64,000 nucleotides of DNA from Vibrio neptunius (GCA_019339365.1 CP079859.1:1116001-1180000); one strand, 5' to 3'; positions 30,250 through 41,733 are shown, counted from the first letter of the stretch. Program-made: numbers and translations. The notes: generated by a model from the letters alone, not told the origin.

Positions 30250-30285
30250 TAATCTCTCCGAATAAGCAAAACTGCGGAATCATTG

Positions 30286-33200
30286 ATGTCAGATCCTAAA
30301 TTTATTCACCTAAAAGTTCACAGTGACTTTTCCATGGTCGATGGCCTATCGAAAGTGCCTCCTTTGGTTAAGAAAGTGGCTGAAATGGGAATGCCAGCTA
30401 TGGCATTAACTGATTTCACCAACTTATGTGGGTTGGTGAAGTTTTATGGAACGGCTCATGGGTGTGGCGTGAAGCCAATTATTGGCGCTGATTTTGCGAT
30501 GCAGTCAGAAGAGTTTGGTGAAGAGTTAACTAAACTCACTGTTCTGGCAGCAGACAATGAGGGGTATAAAAACTTAACCTTGCTGATCTCCAAAGCGTAT
30601 CTACGTGGTCATGTTCAACATCAACCTGTCATTGATAAGCAATGGCTAGCTGAGCTGTCGGCAGGGCTTATTGTTCTATCAGGGGCAAAAAGTGGAGAGA
30701 TTGGTAAAGCGTTACTGAAGGGGAACCATAAAGTTGCTCAAAACTGCGCTGATTTTTATCATCAACACTTTGCCGACCGATTTTTCCTTGAACTGACGCG
30801 TACCGGGCGAGCAGATGAAGAAACTTATCTTCACTTTGCCTTGGACTTTGCAGAGAAAGAGCAGCTGCCTGTTGTCGCCACTAACGACGTCGTGATTCTA
30901 GATGAAACGACGTTCGAGGCACATGAGATTCGTGTGGCAATTCATGACGGTTACACGCTAGAAGATCCTCGCCGCCCTAAAAACTACAGTGCTCAGCAAT
31001 ATTTACGTAGCGAAGAAGAGATGTGCGAGCTGTTCGCCGATATCCCTGAAGCGCTGGAAAATAGTGTTGAAATTGCTAAGCGTTGTAATGTGACGGTACG
31101 TTTGGGTGAGTACTTCCTGCCGGCATTCCCGACAGAGGGGATGGAGGAAACCGAATTTCTGGTCAAAAAATCAGAAGAAGGCCTCGAAGAGCGCTTAGAG
31201 TTTCTGTTTCCGGATGCAGAAGAGCGAGCTAAGCGACGTCCTGAATACGACGACCGTTTGAAAATCGAGCTGGAAGTGATTAACAATATGGGCTTCCCCG
31301 GTTACTTCCTGATCGTAATGGAGTTCATTCAGTGGTCGAAGGATAATGATATCCCTGTTGGACCAGGGCGCGGTTCGGGTGCAGGTTCGTTGGTGGCTTA
31401 TGCATTGAAAATTACCGACCTTGACCCGTTGGAATACGATCTGCTTTTCGAGCGATTCCTTAACCCCGAACGTGTATCCATGCCCGATTTCGATGTCGAC
31501 TTCTGTATGGATAAACGAGATCAGGTGATTGATCACGTAGCAGAGATGTACGGTCGTGATGCGGTTTCCCAGATCATCACTTTCGGTACTATGGCGGCGA
31601 AAGCGGTAATCCGCGACGTAGGCCGTGTACTAGGCCACCCGTTTGGTTTCGTTGATCGTATTTCAAAGCTGGTCCCGCCTGATCCTGGTATGACACTGGA
31701 GAAAGCGTTTAAAGCCGAGCCTGCGTTACCTGAACTGTACGAAGCTGACGAAGAAGTGAAAGAGCTTATCGATATGTGTCGCATCCTTGAAGGGTGTACA
31801 CGTAACGCCGGTAAGCACGCGGGTGGTGTTGTAATCTCGCCAACCACCATTACTGACTTCGCGCCGATTTATGCTGACTCTGAAGGTCACTTCCCGGTTA
31901 CTCAGTTCGATAAGAACGACGTAGAAACTGCTGGTTTGGTCAAGTTTGACTTCTTAGGTCTACGTACTCTAACCATCATCGACTGGGCTCTTGGTTTGAT
32001 TAACCCACGTCTTGAGCGTGAAGGCAAAGATCCCGTTCGCATCGAATCGATTCCACTGGATGATGCGGCATCGTTCCGATTGTTACAAAACTCGGAAACG
32101 ACCGCGGTATTCCAGCTCGAATCGCGCGGTATGAAAGAACTGATAAAACGACTGCAACCGGACTGTTTTGAAGACATCATCGCATTGGTGGCGCTGTTCC
32201 GCCCTGGTCCTCTACAGTCGGGCATGGTAGATAACTTTATCGACCGTAAGCATGGTCGAGAAGCGATCTCGTACCCAGATGAAAAGTGGCAACATGAATC
32301 GCTAAAAGAAATCCTCGATCCGACTTACGGCATTATCCTCTATCAGGAGCAGGTAATGCAGATCGCACAGGTATTGTCTGGCTACACCCTTGGTGGCGCG
32401 GACATGCTTCGTCGTGCGATGGGTAAGAAAAAGCCGGAAGAAATGGCCAAGCAGCGTGCGACCTTCGAAGATGGTGCGGTAAAGAACGGCGTCGACGGCG
32501 AGTTGGCGATGAAAATCTTCGACTTGGTAGAAAAGTTCGCTGGCTACGGCTTCAACAAATCACACTCAGCCGCTTATGCATTGGTGTCTTACCAAACGCT
32601 GTGGCTGAAGATGCATTACCCAGCCGAGTTCATGGCTGCCGTAATGACCGCCGATATGGACAACACCGAAAAAGTGGTCGGTCTGGTAGACGAATGTTTC
32701 CGTATGAAGCTCAAGGTGCTTCCGCCAGATATCAACGCTGGCTTGTACCGTTTTAACGTCGATGAAAATGGTGCGATCGTATACGGTATTGGTGCGATAA
32801 AGGGGGTTGGTGAAGGTCCTATTGAAGCTATTCTAGAAGCGCGCAATAAAGGTGGTCACTTTAAAGACTTGTTCGACTTCTGTGCTCGTATTGATCTTAA
32901 GAAAGTGAACAAGCGCGTGATAGAGAAGCTCATTTATGCAGGAGCGCTTGACCGACTTGGCCCGCACCGTGCAGCGATGATGGCATCGCTTAATGATGCG
33001 GTCAAAGCTGCCAGCCAATACCACCAAGCGGAAGCGTTTGGTCAAAGCGACTTGTTTGGTGTTCTGACCGAAGCGCCTGAAGAAGTTGAACACAAATACA
33101 CCAAGGTACCCGCGTGGCCAGAAAAAGTTTGGCTGGAAGGAGAACGTGATACACTTGGCTTATATTTGACCGGGCACCCAATAAATGCCTACATAAAGGA

Positions 33201-33765
33201 ACTTGGTAAGTACACCAGTTGTCGACTAAAAGATGCGACACCAACGAGACGTGATCAGAGTGTCACGGTTGCAGGTCTGGTGATTGCGGCTCGAGTAATG
33301 ACAACCAAGCGCGGTACTCGTATTGGTATCATGACCTTGGATGACCGTAGCGGCCGTATGGAAGTCATGTTGTTCTCCGATGCGCTTGATCGCTACGCTG
33401 AATTGCTCGAACAAGACAAAATTTTGGTCGTTTCTGGACAGGTCAGCTTTGATGATTTCAATGGTGGTCTTAAAATGTCCGCGCGCGAGGTTATGGATCT
33501 CGGCACGGCGCGTGAAAAATATGCCCGTGGCTTATCGGTGTCCATTGAACAATCTCAAATCGATGATCAATTTTTTGAGCGCTTTAGTAAGATACTAGAG
33601 CCTTACAAGGCAGGAACGGTTCCTGTCCATATATACTACCAACGCAGTGACGCGCGAGCGCGCTTAACGTTAGGTACCGAATGGCGTGTGACGCCTAGTG
33701 ACGAATTAATAGACAATTTGAAACAACTGCTTGGTATGAGCCAGGTAGAACTCGAATTTAACTAA
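30286..33765 (+). CDS. dnaE: DNA polymerase III alpha subunit
   Basis: Catalytic subunit of the replicative polymerase; pairs with the proofreader DnaQ at 42255. 1159 aa from ATG 30286 ([20 protein letters not shown]). N-terminal PHP domain (about 1-280), palm with [16 protein letters not shown] and the catalytic aspartates in [10 protein letters not shown], fingers ([24 protein letters not shown]), helix-hairpin-helix and OB-fold near 1000-1080 ([22 protein letters not shown]), and a C-terminal tau-binding region. rnhB-dnaE-accA order is conserved. Confidence 0.98.
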   Translation: MSDPKFIHLKVHSDFSMVDGLSKVPPLVKKVAEMGMPAMALTDFTNLCGLVKFYGTAHGCGVKPIIGADFAMQSEEFGEELTKLTVLAADNEGYKNLTLLISKAYLRGHVQHQPVIDKQWLAELSAGLIVLSGAKSGEIGKALLKGNHKVAQNCADFYHQHFADRFFLELTRTGRADEETYLHFALDFAEKEQLPVVATNDVVILDETTFEAHEIRVAIHDGYTLEDPRRPKNYSAQQYLRSEEEMCELFADIPEALENSVEIAKRCNVTVRLGEYFLPAFPTEGMEETEFLVKKSEEGLEERLEFLFPDAEERAKRRPEYDDRLKIELEVINNMGFPGYFLIVMEFIQWSKDNDIPVGPGRGSGAGSLVAYALKITDLDPLEYDLLFERFLNPERVSMPDFDVDFCMDKRDQVIDHVAEMYGRDAVSQIITFGTMAAKAVIRDVGRVLGHPFGFVDRISKLVPPDPGMTLEKAFKAEPALPELYEADEEVKELIDMCRILEGCTRNAGKHAGGVVISPTTITDFAPIYADSEGHFPVTQFDKNDVETAGLVKFDFLGLRTLTIIDWALGLINPRLEREGKDPVRIESIPLDDAASFRLLQNSETTAVFQLESRGMKELIKRLQPDCFEDIIALVALFRPGPLQSGMVDNFIDRKHGREAISYPDEKWQHESLKEILDPTYGIILYQEQVMQIAQVLSGYTLGGADMLRRAMGKKKPEEMAKQRATFEDGAVKNGVDGELAMKIFDLVEKFAGYGFNKSHSAAYALVSYQTLWLKMHYPAEFMAAVMTADMDNTEKVVGLVDECFRMKLKVLPPDINAGLYRFNVDENGAIVYGIGAIKGVGEGPIEAILEARNKGGHFKDLFDFCARIDLKKVNKRVIEKLIYAGALDRLGPHRAAMMASLNDAVKAASQYHQAEAFGQSDLFGVLTEAPEEVEHKYTKVPAWPEKVWLEGERDTLGLYLTGHPINAYIKELGKYTSCRLKDATPTRRDQSVTVAGLVIAARVMTTKRGTRIGIMTLDDRSGRMEVMLFSDALDRYAELLEQDKILVVSGQVSFDDFNGGLKMSAREVMDLGTAREKYARGLSVSIEQSQIDDQFFERFSKILEPYKAGTVPVHIYYQRSDARARLTLGTEWRVTPSDELIDNLKQLLGMSQVELEFN

Positions 33766-33803
33766 GTTCGGCAGTCGAATGCCGAATCAGAAAGGATCTA
33801 TAG

Positions 33804-34765
33804 ATGAGCCTGAACTTTTTAGAATTTGAAAAGCCTATCGCAGAACTTGAAGCTAAGATTGAAGCACTTCGTAGTGTTTCTCGTCACGGTGGTGACTCTG
33901 GCGTTGATCTGGACAAAGAGATCGAACAGCTAGAAAAGAAAAGCTTAGAATTAAAGAAGAAAACCTTCAGCGATCTGGGGGCATGGGAAACCGCTCAGAT
34001 GGCTCGTCACCCACTGCGCCCATACACACTAGATTACATTGAGCATGTCTTTACAGAGTTCGAAGAGTTAGCAGGGGATCGTGCTTACGCAGATGACAAA
34101 GCGATTGTTGGTGGTATGGCTCGTCTTGATGGCCGCCCCTGATGATGATCATTGGCCACCAGAAAGGTCGTGAGACGAAAGAGAAAGTAAAACGTAACTT
34201 TGGCATGCCAAAGCCGGAAGGTTACCGTAAAGCGCTTCGCTTAATGGAAACGGCTGAGCGCTTCAACATGCCTATCATCACTTTCATCGATACTGCAGGT
34301 GCGTATCCAGGAGTTGGTGCTGAAGAACGTGGCCAATCTGAAGCTATCGCGAAAAATCTGAAAGTAATGGCAGGTCTTAAAGTGCCAGTTATTTGTAACG
34401 TGGTAGGTGAAGGTGGTTCTGGTGGTGCACTGGCGATTGGCGTAGGTGACTACGTGAACATGCTGCAATACTCGACTTATTCTGTTATCTCACCTGAAGG
34501 TTGTGCTTCAATCCTTTGGCGCGATTCAGATAAAGCGCCACAAGCTGCGGAAGCGATGGGACTGATTGCTCCACGTTTGAAAGAGCTGGAACTGATCGAT
34601 GAAATCATCGAAGAGCCACTAGGCGGAGCACATCGCGATCACATCCAAATGGCGGCAAATATGAAAGCGACTTTAGTCAAGCAACTAGATGAGCTACAAC
34701 ATTTTGACAATGATGCTCTGCTTGAACGCCGTTACCAGCGTTTAATGAGCTACGGTTACTGTTAA
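33804..34765 (+). pseudogene. accA: Acetyl-CoA carboxylase carboxyltransferase alpha, frameshift
   Basis: Transfers CO2 from carboxybiotin to acetyl-CoA with AccD. Residues 1-113 ([23 protein letters not shown] to ARLDGRP) end at a stop at 34140-34142; the remainder resumes at once in another frame ([20 protein letters not shown] to LMSYGYC). Together they give a full-length protein: 962 nt, i.e. two bases more than a 319-residue gene or one fewer than 320 residues. The break lies in a CCCC run next to a tandem GATGATGAT. No other defect is visible. accA is essential in relatives, so a sequence error is more likely than a lesion. Confidence 0.9.
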
Positions 34766-34782
34766 TCATGCAAGATTAAAAA

Positions 34783-34813
34783 CAAAGGCTGAACTTAGGT
34801 TCAGCCTTTTTTG
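34783..34813 (+). terminator. Terminator after accA
   Basis: Perfect 11 bp stem AAAGGCTGAAC / GTTCAGCCTTT with a 4-base loop and T run. Confidence 0.88.
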
Positions 34814-34858
34814 TTATGAGTGGTAAACTAACAGCATTGAAATCTCTCTTCTTTGTGT

Positions 34859-36193
34859 ATGAATTTATATCAGACATTTTCTTCTGTCATTGACCAACAT
34901 AGGCTGCCTAGCGGTAAGTTAGTGCTAGCTTTGAGTGGTGGTCTGGATTCCAGAGTCCTGCTGTCACTAATGGCGAGATACTGCCGTGAGCATCAGCAAG
35001 AGGGACTAGCAGTACACGTCCATCATGGTTTAAGCAGTAATGCTGACGATTGGGCCGAGCAGTGTCAGCAGTGGTGCTCAGAAGATGGTATTCCTTTTAA
35101 CCTCGAAAGAGTGACGCTTGAAAAAAGCGGAAAAAGCATTGAAGAAAGCGCACGAGAGGCTCGTTATCAGGCTCTAAGTCAGTATGTTTCCAAAGGAGAT
35201 TTACTGCTGACAGGGCAGCATAGCGACGACCAGTTCGAGACATTCTTGCTCGCATTAAAACGTGGCAGTGGGCCTAAAGGGCTATCCGCTATGGCTCAGG
35301 CAATGCCTTTGAGTGAAGGGCTACTTGTTCGGCCATTGCTAGCAGTAAGCCGATCAGATGTAAAAGCCTATGCGGTAGCTGAGCAGTTGCAATGGGTTGA
35401 AGATGAAAGTAACCAAGACATACGATTTGATCGCAACTTTATTCGTCATCAGGTGACGCCTGTCATTACGCAGCGTTGGCCACATTTCTCTAAGGCCGTG
35501 CAACGCAGTGCCGAATTGTGTGCTGAGCAAGAGCAACTTCTTGATCAATTATTGGTTGAGCGCTTAGCACAGGTGTTACATCAAGACGGCAGCCTGTGGA
35601 TTGAGCCTTTACAGAATATGACGCTATTGATGCGCGTTCGGCTGCTCAGGATGTGGCTCGACCATCATCAGGTACGCATGCCTAGCCGCGAGCAACTGAA
35701 AAAGATGTGGCAGGAAGTGGCGATCAGCCGTCAAGATGCCAATCCTGAACTGTCCATAGCAGGAGGCCAAATCCGCCGCTTTGAACGGCGCTTGTACCTG
35801 GTTGAACAGTGGCGAGAGTTGTCAGGCTGGCAGCGGGATGTCGCTATCGGTACAAGGCTGAACTTGCCAGATTTATTAGGCACCTTATTACTCCAGCCTA
35901 GTCATCATGGGCAGCTTTCACTAGCTAAACTTGAAACTGGGCCATTATCCGTTACGTTTGAGCCTCAAGGTTTGAGCGCGAAGCCTACTGATCGCAACCA
36001 TAGCCGAAAATTGAAAAAATTGTTTCAGGAATATGGAGTGCCAAGTTGGTTGCGGCGCCGTGTACCCATTTTACTGTGTGGAGAGCGGGTTGCTGCTGTC
36101 GCCGATGTCTTTATTGATCATCACTTTGCAGGCCAAGACTGTGAACTTGTCTGGGACAAGCCTGTCCCATTTGTGTCAAAATTGTATACATAA
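34859..36193 (+). CDS. tilS: tRNA(Ile)-lysidine synthase
   Basis: Attaches lysine to C34 of tRNA-Ile(CAU), changing its decoding to AUA. 444 aa from ATG 34859 (MNLYQTFSSVIDQHR); an upstream TTG adds two residues. PP-loop motif LALSGGLDSRVLLSL (near residue 27), LTGQHSDDQFETFLLALKRGSGPKGLSAM, WVEDESNQDIRFDRNFIRHQV; C-terminal TilS domain (about 370-435; LKKLFQEYGVPSWLRRRVPIL). accA-tilS adjacency matches E. coli. Confidence 0.96.
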   Translation: MNLYQTFSSVIDQHRLPSGKLVLALSGGLDSRVLLSLMARYCREHQQEGLAVHVHHGLSSNADDWAEQCQQWCSEDGIPFNLERVTLEKSGKSIEESAREARYQALSQYVSKGDLLLTGQHSDDQFETFLLALKRGSGPKGLSAMAQAMPLSEGLLVRPLLAVSRSDVKAYAVAEQLQWVEDESNQDIRFDRNFIRHQVTPVITQRWPHFSKAVQRSAELCAEQEQLLDQLLVERLAQVLHQDGSLWIEPLQNMTLLMRVRLLRMWLDHHQVRMPSREQLKKMWQEVAISRQDANPELSIAGGQIRRFERRLYLVEQWRELSGWQRDVAIGTRLNLPDLLGTLLLQPSHHGQLSLAKLETGPLSVTFEPQGLSAKPTDRNHSRKLKKLFQEYGVPSWLRRRVPILLCGERVAAVADVFIDHHFAGQDCELVWDKPVPFVSKLYT

Positions 36194-36230
36194 AAACACA
36201 CAAATAAAGTGGAATTAATAAGGAAGAGCA

Positions 36231-36546
36231 ATGAAAAAAAATCGCGATTGGAATAGTGGTTGGAATGAGTTGGTTTGCTGGGCAAGCAATGGCTGCAGGC
36301 GATGTTGCAGCCGGAAAAACAAAAGCGGCGGTATGTGCAGCGTGTCACGGTGCAGATGGTGTCGCTGTTATTCCGGGTTACCCGAACCTAAAAGGCCAAA
36401 ATGAACAGTACATCGTGACGTCAATTAATGCCTATAAAAACAAAGAGCGCAATGGTGGATTAGCTGCTGTTATGCAGGCACAAGCTGCGATGCTGAGTGA
36501 CGCGGATATTGCTAATTTAGCGGCCTACTACGCGAGTCTAAAGTAA
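36231..36546 (+). pseudogene. Small class I cytochrome c, frameshift in signal peptide
   Basis: Short periplasmic c-type cytochrome (c553/c5-like) with a single heme site CAACH and a distal methionine candidate in [11 protein letters not shown]. The mature part ([19 protein letters not shown]...AAYYASLK) is complete, about 80 residues. The natural ATG at 36231, with a good GGAAGAG ribosome site, is followed by eight A; with seven it would read [21 protein letters not shown], a normal signal peptide. As given, only a GTG at 36256 is in frame, leaving a truncated signal. One extra A is therefore likely erroneous. Electron-transfer partner unknown. Confidence 0.85.
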
Positions 36547-36565
36547 GGCATCGGCAATAGTGTTT

Positions 36566-36596
36566 AGCCCGAGTATCATAAGCTCGGGCTTTTTAT
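36566..36596 (+). terminator. Terminator after the cytochrome c gene
   Basis: Perfect 8 bp stem AGCCCGAG / CTCGGGCT with a 9-base loop and T run. Confidence 0.85.
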
Positions 36597-36640
36597 TGCC
36601 TTTTTATCATGGGATAATGAGACAAATTGCTGAAGTTTAA

Positions 36641-36988
<348 letters not shown>

Positions 36989-37002
36989 CCCGATTTTCTT
37001 AG

Positions 37003-37026
37003 AAGAGCCGCAAGGCTCTTTTTTTC
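37003..37026 (+). terminator. Terminator after glnB
   Basis: Perfect 7 bp stem AAGAGCC / GGCTCTT with a GCAA tetraloop and a T run. Confidence 0.88.
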
Positions 37027-37042
37027 TTCATGGTAGTGTCAA

Positions 37043-37901
37043 GTGAAAAAAAAAGCGCCTGTTGATCTTACCTATTGTTGTTATCGCCGTCGTGGTTGGA
37101 GGTTTCCAACTCACGTTTTCTCTTCCTGAGCAGCCTCAACTATCGACTATTTCTCCGTCAGGGGAAGATGTGTCATTGCGTTGTGCACATGCATCTAACG
37201 TGGAGTCCATTGACAACAATGGTGATATAAATCTGCTAGTTTGGAATATTTATAAGCAAAATCGCGACAATTGGTCACAAGAACTGACCAAATATTCTGA
37301 AGATAAACAGCTGGTTCTACTGCAGGAAGCCAGTATGACCGCTGAACTAAAGGAGTGGATAAAACAGCCGTTTTGGTTTGGTAACCAAGTGGACGCGTTT
37401 AAAGCGTTTGAACGCAGTGCTGGCGTACTGAATTTATCTAAGTCTCTGCCCAAGCTCGCTTGCGCTTACACTGAACTGGAACCATGGTTGCGCTTACCTA
37501 AATCTGCTATTTATGCGACTTATCCCTTGTCTGACGGTGAGTTATTGGCGGTGGTTAATATCCATGCAGTGAACTTTACCTATGGTACGGACGAGTACCA
37601 AAGGCAGCTTGGTGCGCTGGTCGCCGAGCTAAGTAAGCATCCAGGGCCGATTATCGTCGCCGGTGATTTTAATAGTTGGAGTGCAGATAGAATGGCGGTA
37701 ATGAAGAATGCACTGGACAAGCTTGGTGTGCAAGAAGTGAGCTATCACCCTGATCATCGTACTCAATTTATCACCGGATTACCGCTCGATCATGTTTTTT
37801 ATCGTGGGTTAGCCCTGATACAAGCAGAGGCGCCGGAATCCGACGCCTCTGACCATAATCCTCTTGAAGTCATGTTTCGTCTAGCTGATAACGATATATA
37901 G
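37043..37901 (+). pseudogene. YafD-type endonuclease/exonuclease/phosphatase protein, frameshift at start
   Basis: Member of the EEP superfamily closest to E. coli YafD (UPF0294): [74 protein letters not shown], covering the catalytic Asn, Glu, Asp and His motifs. About 285 aa. A GTG at 37043 followed by eight A and G would give [20 protein letters not shown], a membrane anchor, but the run holds nine A, so as written only TTG 37062 opens the frame. It probably acts outside the inner membrane on an unknown phosphodiester substrate. The 3' end overlaps the convergent YIP1 gene by 21 bp. Confidence 0.82.
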
Positions 37902-38567
37902 CGCCCAGATAATGTAATACGCTATCCAAGGGAGTGCTGAAATTGCTAACGCTTGACCACGTTCGAATTCCGTCCAAGTTCCGACAGCTGCATAGCCTAA
38001 AGCGATATACCAAGGTAAGAGCAGTGGGAATGAGCTCGCAAATTGCGACCACTCATTGGTCAGAGGCAGTTTTAGGAGACCATTGAGACTATTGAGATCG
38101 GCCGCATACACCATGACCTGACCATGCTTGAGCAGCAGACTAACGTAACTTGCTAGATCGCCAATGATCGCTGGAAATACGACAACAGTGCTTGCAGCAA
38201 ACCAGCGCCAGAAGCCGTGTTGATGTTGGCTGGGTTTCGTCGCTAAATTGAACCAGAACGCCAACATCACAATGGTGAGAGTCCGGCCTATCACGTCACT
38301 GATGATCTCACTTGCCATCAAAGTGTTTGCCTCAAGGAGCGCCAATTGCTTCGGATTGGTTTGGGCGAGTTGAGTGGACAAGCTCTGTTTCAGCCATTCA
38401 AAATCCACAATATCAAAGTAGGCACCCCAAAAGAGAAATGGGGATAACATTAACACGATGTAGGTTTGCCAGCCCCAAGCTCCACGTTGGTATAGTGCGA
38501 GGAAGCATGCACTGGGTGAACGAAATACATCAACTAGCATCACGAGAGGGTTTGAGGAAGGCGTCAT
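37881..38567 (-). CDS. YIP1 family membrane protein
   Basis: 228 aa with about five hydrophobic spans (about 30-52, 95-117, 128-150, 170-195, 205-228) and the N-terminal pattern [35 protein letters not shown] seen in YIP1-domain proteins of Vibrio. No catalytic motif. Its start overlaps the mltD stop by 4 bp on the same strand, so the two are probably translated together, suggesting an envelope-related role; that is inference only. Confidence 0.75.
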   Translation of the reverse strand: MTPSSNPLVMLVDVFRSPSACFLALYQRGAWGWQTYIVLMLSPFLFWGAYFDIVDFEWLKQSLSTQLAQTNPKQLALLEANTLMASEIISDVIGRTLTIVMLAFWFNLATKPSQHQHGFWRWFAASTVVVFPAIIGDLASYVSLLLKHGQVMVYAADLNSLNGLLKLPLTNEWSQFASSFPLLLPWYIALGYAAVGTWTEFERGQALAISALPWIAYYIIWALYIVIS

Positions 38568-40129
38568 ACACTTACCTTAGTTACATCGACATAGAGTTTG
38601 AGTTTCTGACCAGGCTGTAGGTATTTCTTTTTGCTTAGCCCGTTCCATTTGACGATATCTTGGGATTTCACTTTAAATTTGTTGGCGATAGCGCTGATGG
38701 TGTCACCAGCCTTTACGTTATAGAAAACGGTACGGATAATGGCGCCTTCAGAGCTGTTTTTCCAGATCACCAGCTTTTGTCCAACACGAAGTGTATCTCT
38801 TGGCCCCATGCCATTCCACTTTGCAAGAGACTGGTGAGAGACCTTGTTGGCTCGAGCAATACTCCATAAACTATCACCTGAGCGTACCGTATGAGTGAGC
38901 TTATATTGTCCACGAGACTTAGCCTGAGTTTTTGCCAGTCGGTTGGTGGCACTGAGTGTATAAGCTCGATCATCTTTAGTGGATGTTGGGATCATCAAGT
39001 GCTGCCCGACGCGGATGTTGTATCCACTCAGGTTGTTAGCGCTCTGAATGACTTTCGTTGTCGTGTTATATTGAGTGGCTAATGCGCTCAAGTTGTCACC
39101 CGATTTAACCTTATAGCGGACCACCTTCATCCCTTTCCCGCGATTTTCAGAGACCTTGGCTTTGAAAACATCAATCTTTGCAACGGGCAGTAAAAGCTGA
39201 TGTGGGCCATCTGGTGCGGTTGCCCATTGGTTGTAGGCGGGGTTTAGGCTTTGCAGCTGTTTGACGCTGATGCCGGCGTAGTTTGCTGCAATGGCTAAGT
39301 CTAGTTGTTCTTTAGGATCAACGAGCTCGACAACAGGCTGGTTGGCAATCGGTGGGATATCGATGCCATATTTGTCTTTATTTGCAATGATATCAGCCAA
39401 TGCGAGTAGTTTTGGCACATAACCACTGGTCTCTTTTGGAAGATCAAGAGAGAAAAAATCGGTTGGTTTACCCAATCTCGTATTTTTGTTTATCGCGCTA
39501 GAGACACGACCACCACCGCTGTTGTAGGCAGCAATTGCATGATTCCAGTTGCCTCTGAATCGTTTATTGAGAGCGCTTAGGTAATCGAGCGCTGCGTCTG
39601 TAGACGCGGCGACGTCACGCCGGCCGTCATACCAGAAGTTTTGCGTTAAACCGTAATATTTTCCTGTGCCGGGAACAAACTGCCATAGTCCAGCTGCGCT
39701 GCCGTGAGAGTATGCAAAGGCATCAAAAGAGCTTTCAACGATAGGTAGAAGTGCAAGCTCTAGCGGTAGGCCACGTTGCTCAATCTTTTCTGTGATCAGG
39801 TAAAGAAATGGCTGGGCACGTTCGGAAACCGTTTTAAGATGGTTGGGGTGTTTGAGATACCAAGTGCGGTAGTAATCGACCATCTTATCGTCAGGAATCG
39901 GGAAATCCAACTGCATTGCGATACGTTGCCAGACATCATCCTGAGACTGGGGCGTCATGATTGGTTTATAGGATTCCGACGATTCTGAAGTTTTGTCACC
40001 AGGCAGACTTGACGCTACTGCTGGTGAGTTATTGGTCTCCGTAGAGGCGGATTGATCGCTCTCTGTCTGCTGGGTAAGCTGACATCCTGTTAGTAGTAGT
40101 GCTAATACCCAGCTGTGTTTTACTCGCAT
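38564..40129 (-). CDS. mltD: Membrane-bound lytic murein transglycosylase D
   Basis: Outer-membrane lipoprotein that cleaves the glycan of peptidoglycan to 1,6-anhydromuramyl ends. 521 aa. Lipobox LTGC with Cys16; a low-complexity Ser/Thr linker (20-55); SLT catalytic domain (about 105-245) with Glu132 in LPIVESSFDAFAYS, then SAAGLWQFVPGTG and AAYNSGGGRV; three LysM peptidoglycan-binding repeats at about 338-381, 413-456 and 469-514. Neighbour of gloB as in E. coli. Confidence 0.96.
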   Translation of the reverse strand: MRVKHSWVLALLLTGCQLTQQTESDQSASTETNNSPAVASSLPGDKTSESSESYKPIMTPQSQDDVWQRIAMQLDFPIPDDKMVDYYRTWYLKHPNHLKTVSERAQPFLYLITEKIEQRGLPLELALLPIVESSFDAFAYSHGSAAGLWQFVPGTGKYYGLTQNFWYDGRRDVAASTDAALDYLSALNKRFRGNWNHAIAAYNSGGGRVSSAINKNTRLGKPTDFFSLDLPKETSGYVPKLLALADIIANKDKYGIDIPPIANQPVVELVDPKEQLDLAIAANYAGISVKQLQSLNPAYNQWATAPDGPHQLLLPVAKIDVFKAKVSENRGKGMKVVRYKVKSGDNLSALATQYNTTTKVIQSANNLSGYNIRVGQHLMIPTSTKDDRAYTLSATNRLAKTQAKSRGQYKLTHTVRSGDSLWSIARANKVSHQSLAKWNGMGPRDTLRVGQKLVIWKNSSEGAIIRTVFYNVKAGDTISAIANKFKVKSQDIVKWNGLSKKKYLQPGQKLKLYVDVTKVSV

Positions 40130-40199
40130 TTCACAGCCCTTTTTCTATTTGGCTGCTGATAATACTTGTCTAAATATGGGGGTGACAAGTTGCAAAACG

Positions 40200-40958
40200 T
40201 TAAAATTCGTTCTTCCACTCACGTAATGCCGTAAAAATGGCGAGCGAGTCCGTTTGTTGAGTCCGGTTAGCCACTGAACGCATGACGCTTTGCTGATCTG
40301 TACGTAGAAAAGGGTTAATCCATTTTTCTTTGCGGATGGTGGTGGGTAGAGTCGGTCTGTTCTGTGCCCTGAGACGATTGACTTCATCACGGTATTGCTG
40401 CAGCAACTCGTTGTCTGGTTCTACCGCAAGGGCAAAAGCAACGTTGCTTGCGGTGTATTCATGAGCGCAGTAAACTTCTGTTTCGTCTGGTAATGCGACG
40501 AGTTTCCCGAGTGATGCATGCATTTGTTCCATTGTGCCTTCAAAAACGCGACCACATCCGGCTGAGAACAGAACGTCACCACAAAACAGTTTTCCATCCC
40601 CGACATAGCCGATATGCCCGCGAGTATGTCCCTCTAAACCCAAAACAAAAAATATTTCACCAAACAACTCAAGTTGGTCACCAGTCTCGACGGCGTGAGT
40701 TAATGTGGGTACTGGTTCATTGGCTGGGCCTACCACATCGACATCTGGATACTGCCTGACTAGCTCTGGGACACCGCCGATGTGATCGTTGTGGTGGTGA
40801 GTAATTAAGATCGCCTCTAAGCTTAACTCGTGCCGTTTAAGGTACTCTAGTACAGGGGTTGCCTCTCCCGGATCGACAACAGCACAACGCTGATCGCTAT
40901 TTTGAATCAGCCAGATGTAATTATCATTAAATGCAGGTATGCTTTTGATATCTAACAT
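40200..40958 (-). CDS. gloB: Hydroxyacylglutathione hydrolase (glyoxalase II)
   Basis: Hydrolyses S-lactoylglutathione to D-lactate and glutathione, finishing methylglyoxal detoxification. 252 aa from ATG 40958 ([18 protein letters not shown]). Metallo-beta-lactamase fold: metal motif [36 protein letters not shown], and C-terminal [13 protein letters not shown]. Divergent from the YafS-type methyltransferase with only 39 bp between starts. Confidence 0.97.
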   Translation of the reverse strand: MLDIKSIPAFNDNYIWLIQNSDQRCAVVDPGEATPVLEYLKRHELSLEAILITHHHNDHIGGVPELVRQYPDVDVVGPANEPVPTLTHAVETGDQLELFGEIFFVLGLEGHTRGHIGYVGDGKLFCGDVLFSAGCGRVFEGTMEQMHASLGKLVALPDETEVYCAHEYTASNVAFALAVEPDNELLQQYRDEVNRLRAQNRPTLPTTIRKEKWINPFLRTDQQSVMRSVANRTQQTDSLAIFTALREWKNEF

Positions 40959-40997
40959 AGTTGTGTCTCCGATTACCAAGAGTGAAGCAGGTTAATT

Positions 40998-41726
40998 ATG
41001 AAGCCAGCACGCAGTAATAAGAAGCTTGAAAAGCCTCATTCATGGTCTCAGCTTAAAAATGGCCAATGGGTTAATGAGTCCATACAAACTCGTATCGATG
41101 AATGGTGCCCAAAACTATTTGGCTATCATATGCTTAAGCTGGGAGGGCTGAGCTGTGAGTTAACCAGCTTTAATTGTAACATTCAACACCAAGTTAACCT
41201 CGATATCCAGAACCCTTTGCACAATGTGATTGCAGATGGTTATGGCCTTCCGTTTCTTGAAAAAAGTTTTGATGCTGTTGTGATGGCGCACCAGCTGGAT
41301 TATTGCAATGACCCCCATCGCATGTTGAGAGAAGTCGATCGGGTGATGATCGACGATGGGTATTTGATCATCACAGGGTTTAATCCTATCAGCCTCAGTG
41401 GTTTGGCTAGCCTGATGCCGTGGCGCAAGAATAACTTGCCTTGGAGTGGGCGTATGTTTACCCCGAATCGTATCCGCGACTGGTTGAGTGTCTTGAACTA
41501 TCAGGTGATTGAGTGTGACTGCTATGCCCTGTTTCCAATGCAAAAATACCGCACAATGTGGACTTGGCTGGAAAACAATTTAGGAGATTGGGCATCTCCT
41601 ATCGGCAGCCTGTACTTTATTGTTGCCCGCAAACGCACTTACCCCCTTAAACCAATCAAGCCACATTGGAAGCTAAAACGAAAATTGACGCCGATTGGCG
41701 TCAATTATAAAGTTTCGAGTAAGTGA
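40998..41726 (+). CDS. YafS-type class I SAM-dependent methyltransferase
   Basis: 242 aa. Methyltransferase-11-like core: NVIADGYGLPFLEKSFDAVVMAHQLDYCNDPHRMLREVDRVMIDDGYLIITGFNP; the glycine-rich SAM motif I at the N-terminus (KLGGLSCELTSF) is weak. Basic C-terminus (KPHWKLKRKLTPIG). The position between gloB and rnhA matches E. coli yafS. Substrate unknown. Confidence 0.85.
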   Translation: MKPARSNKKLEKPHSWSQLKNGQWVNESIQTRIDEWCPKLFGYHMLKLGGLSCELTSFNCNIQHQVNLDIQNPLHNVIADGYGLPFLEKSFDAVVMAHQLDYCNDPHRMLREVDRVMIDDGYLIITGFNPISLSGLASLMPWRKNNLPWSGRMFTPNRIRDWLSVLNYQVIECDCYALFPMQKYRTMWTWLENNLGDWASPIGSLYFIVARKRTYPLKPIKPHWKLKRKLTPIGVNYKVSSK

Positions 41727-41733
41727 AGCCGTT

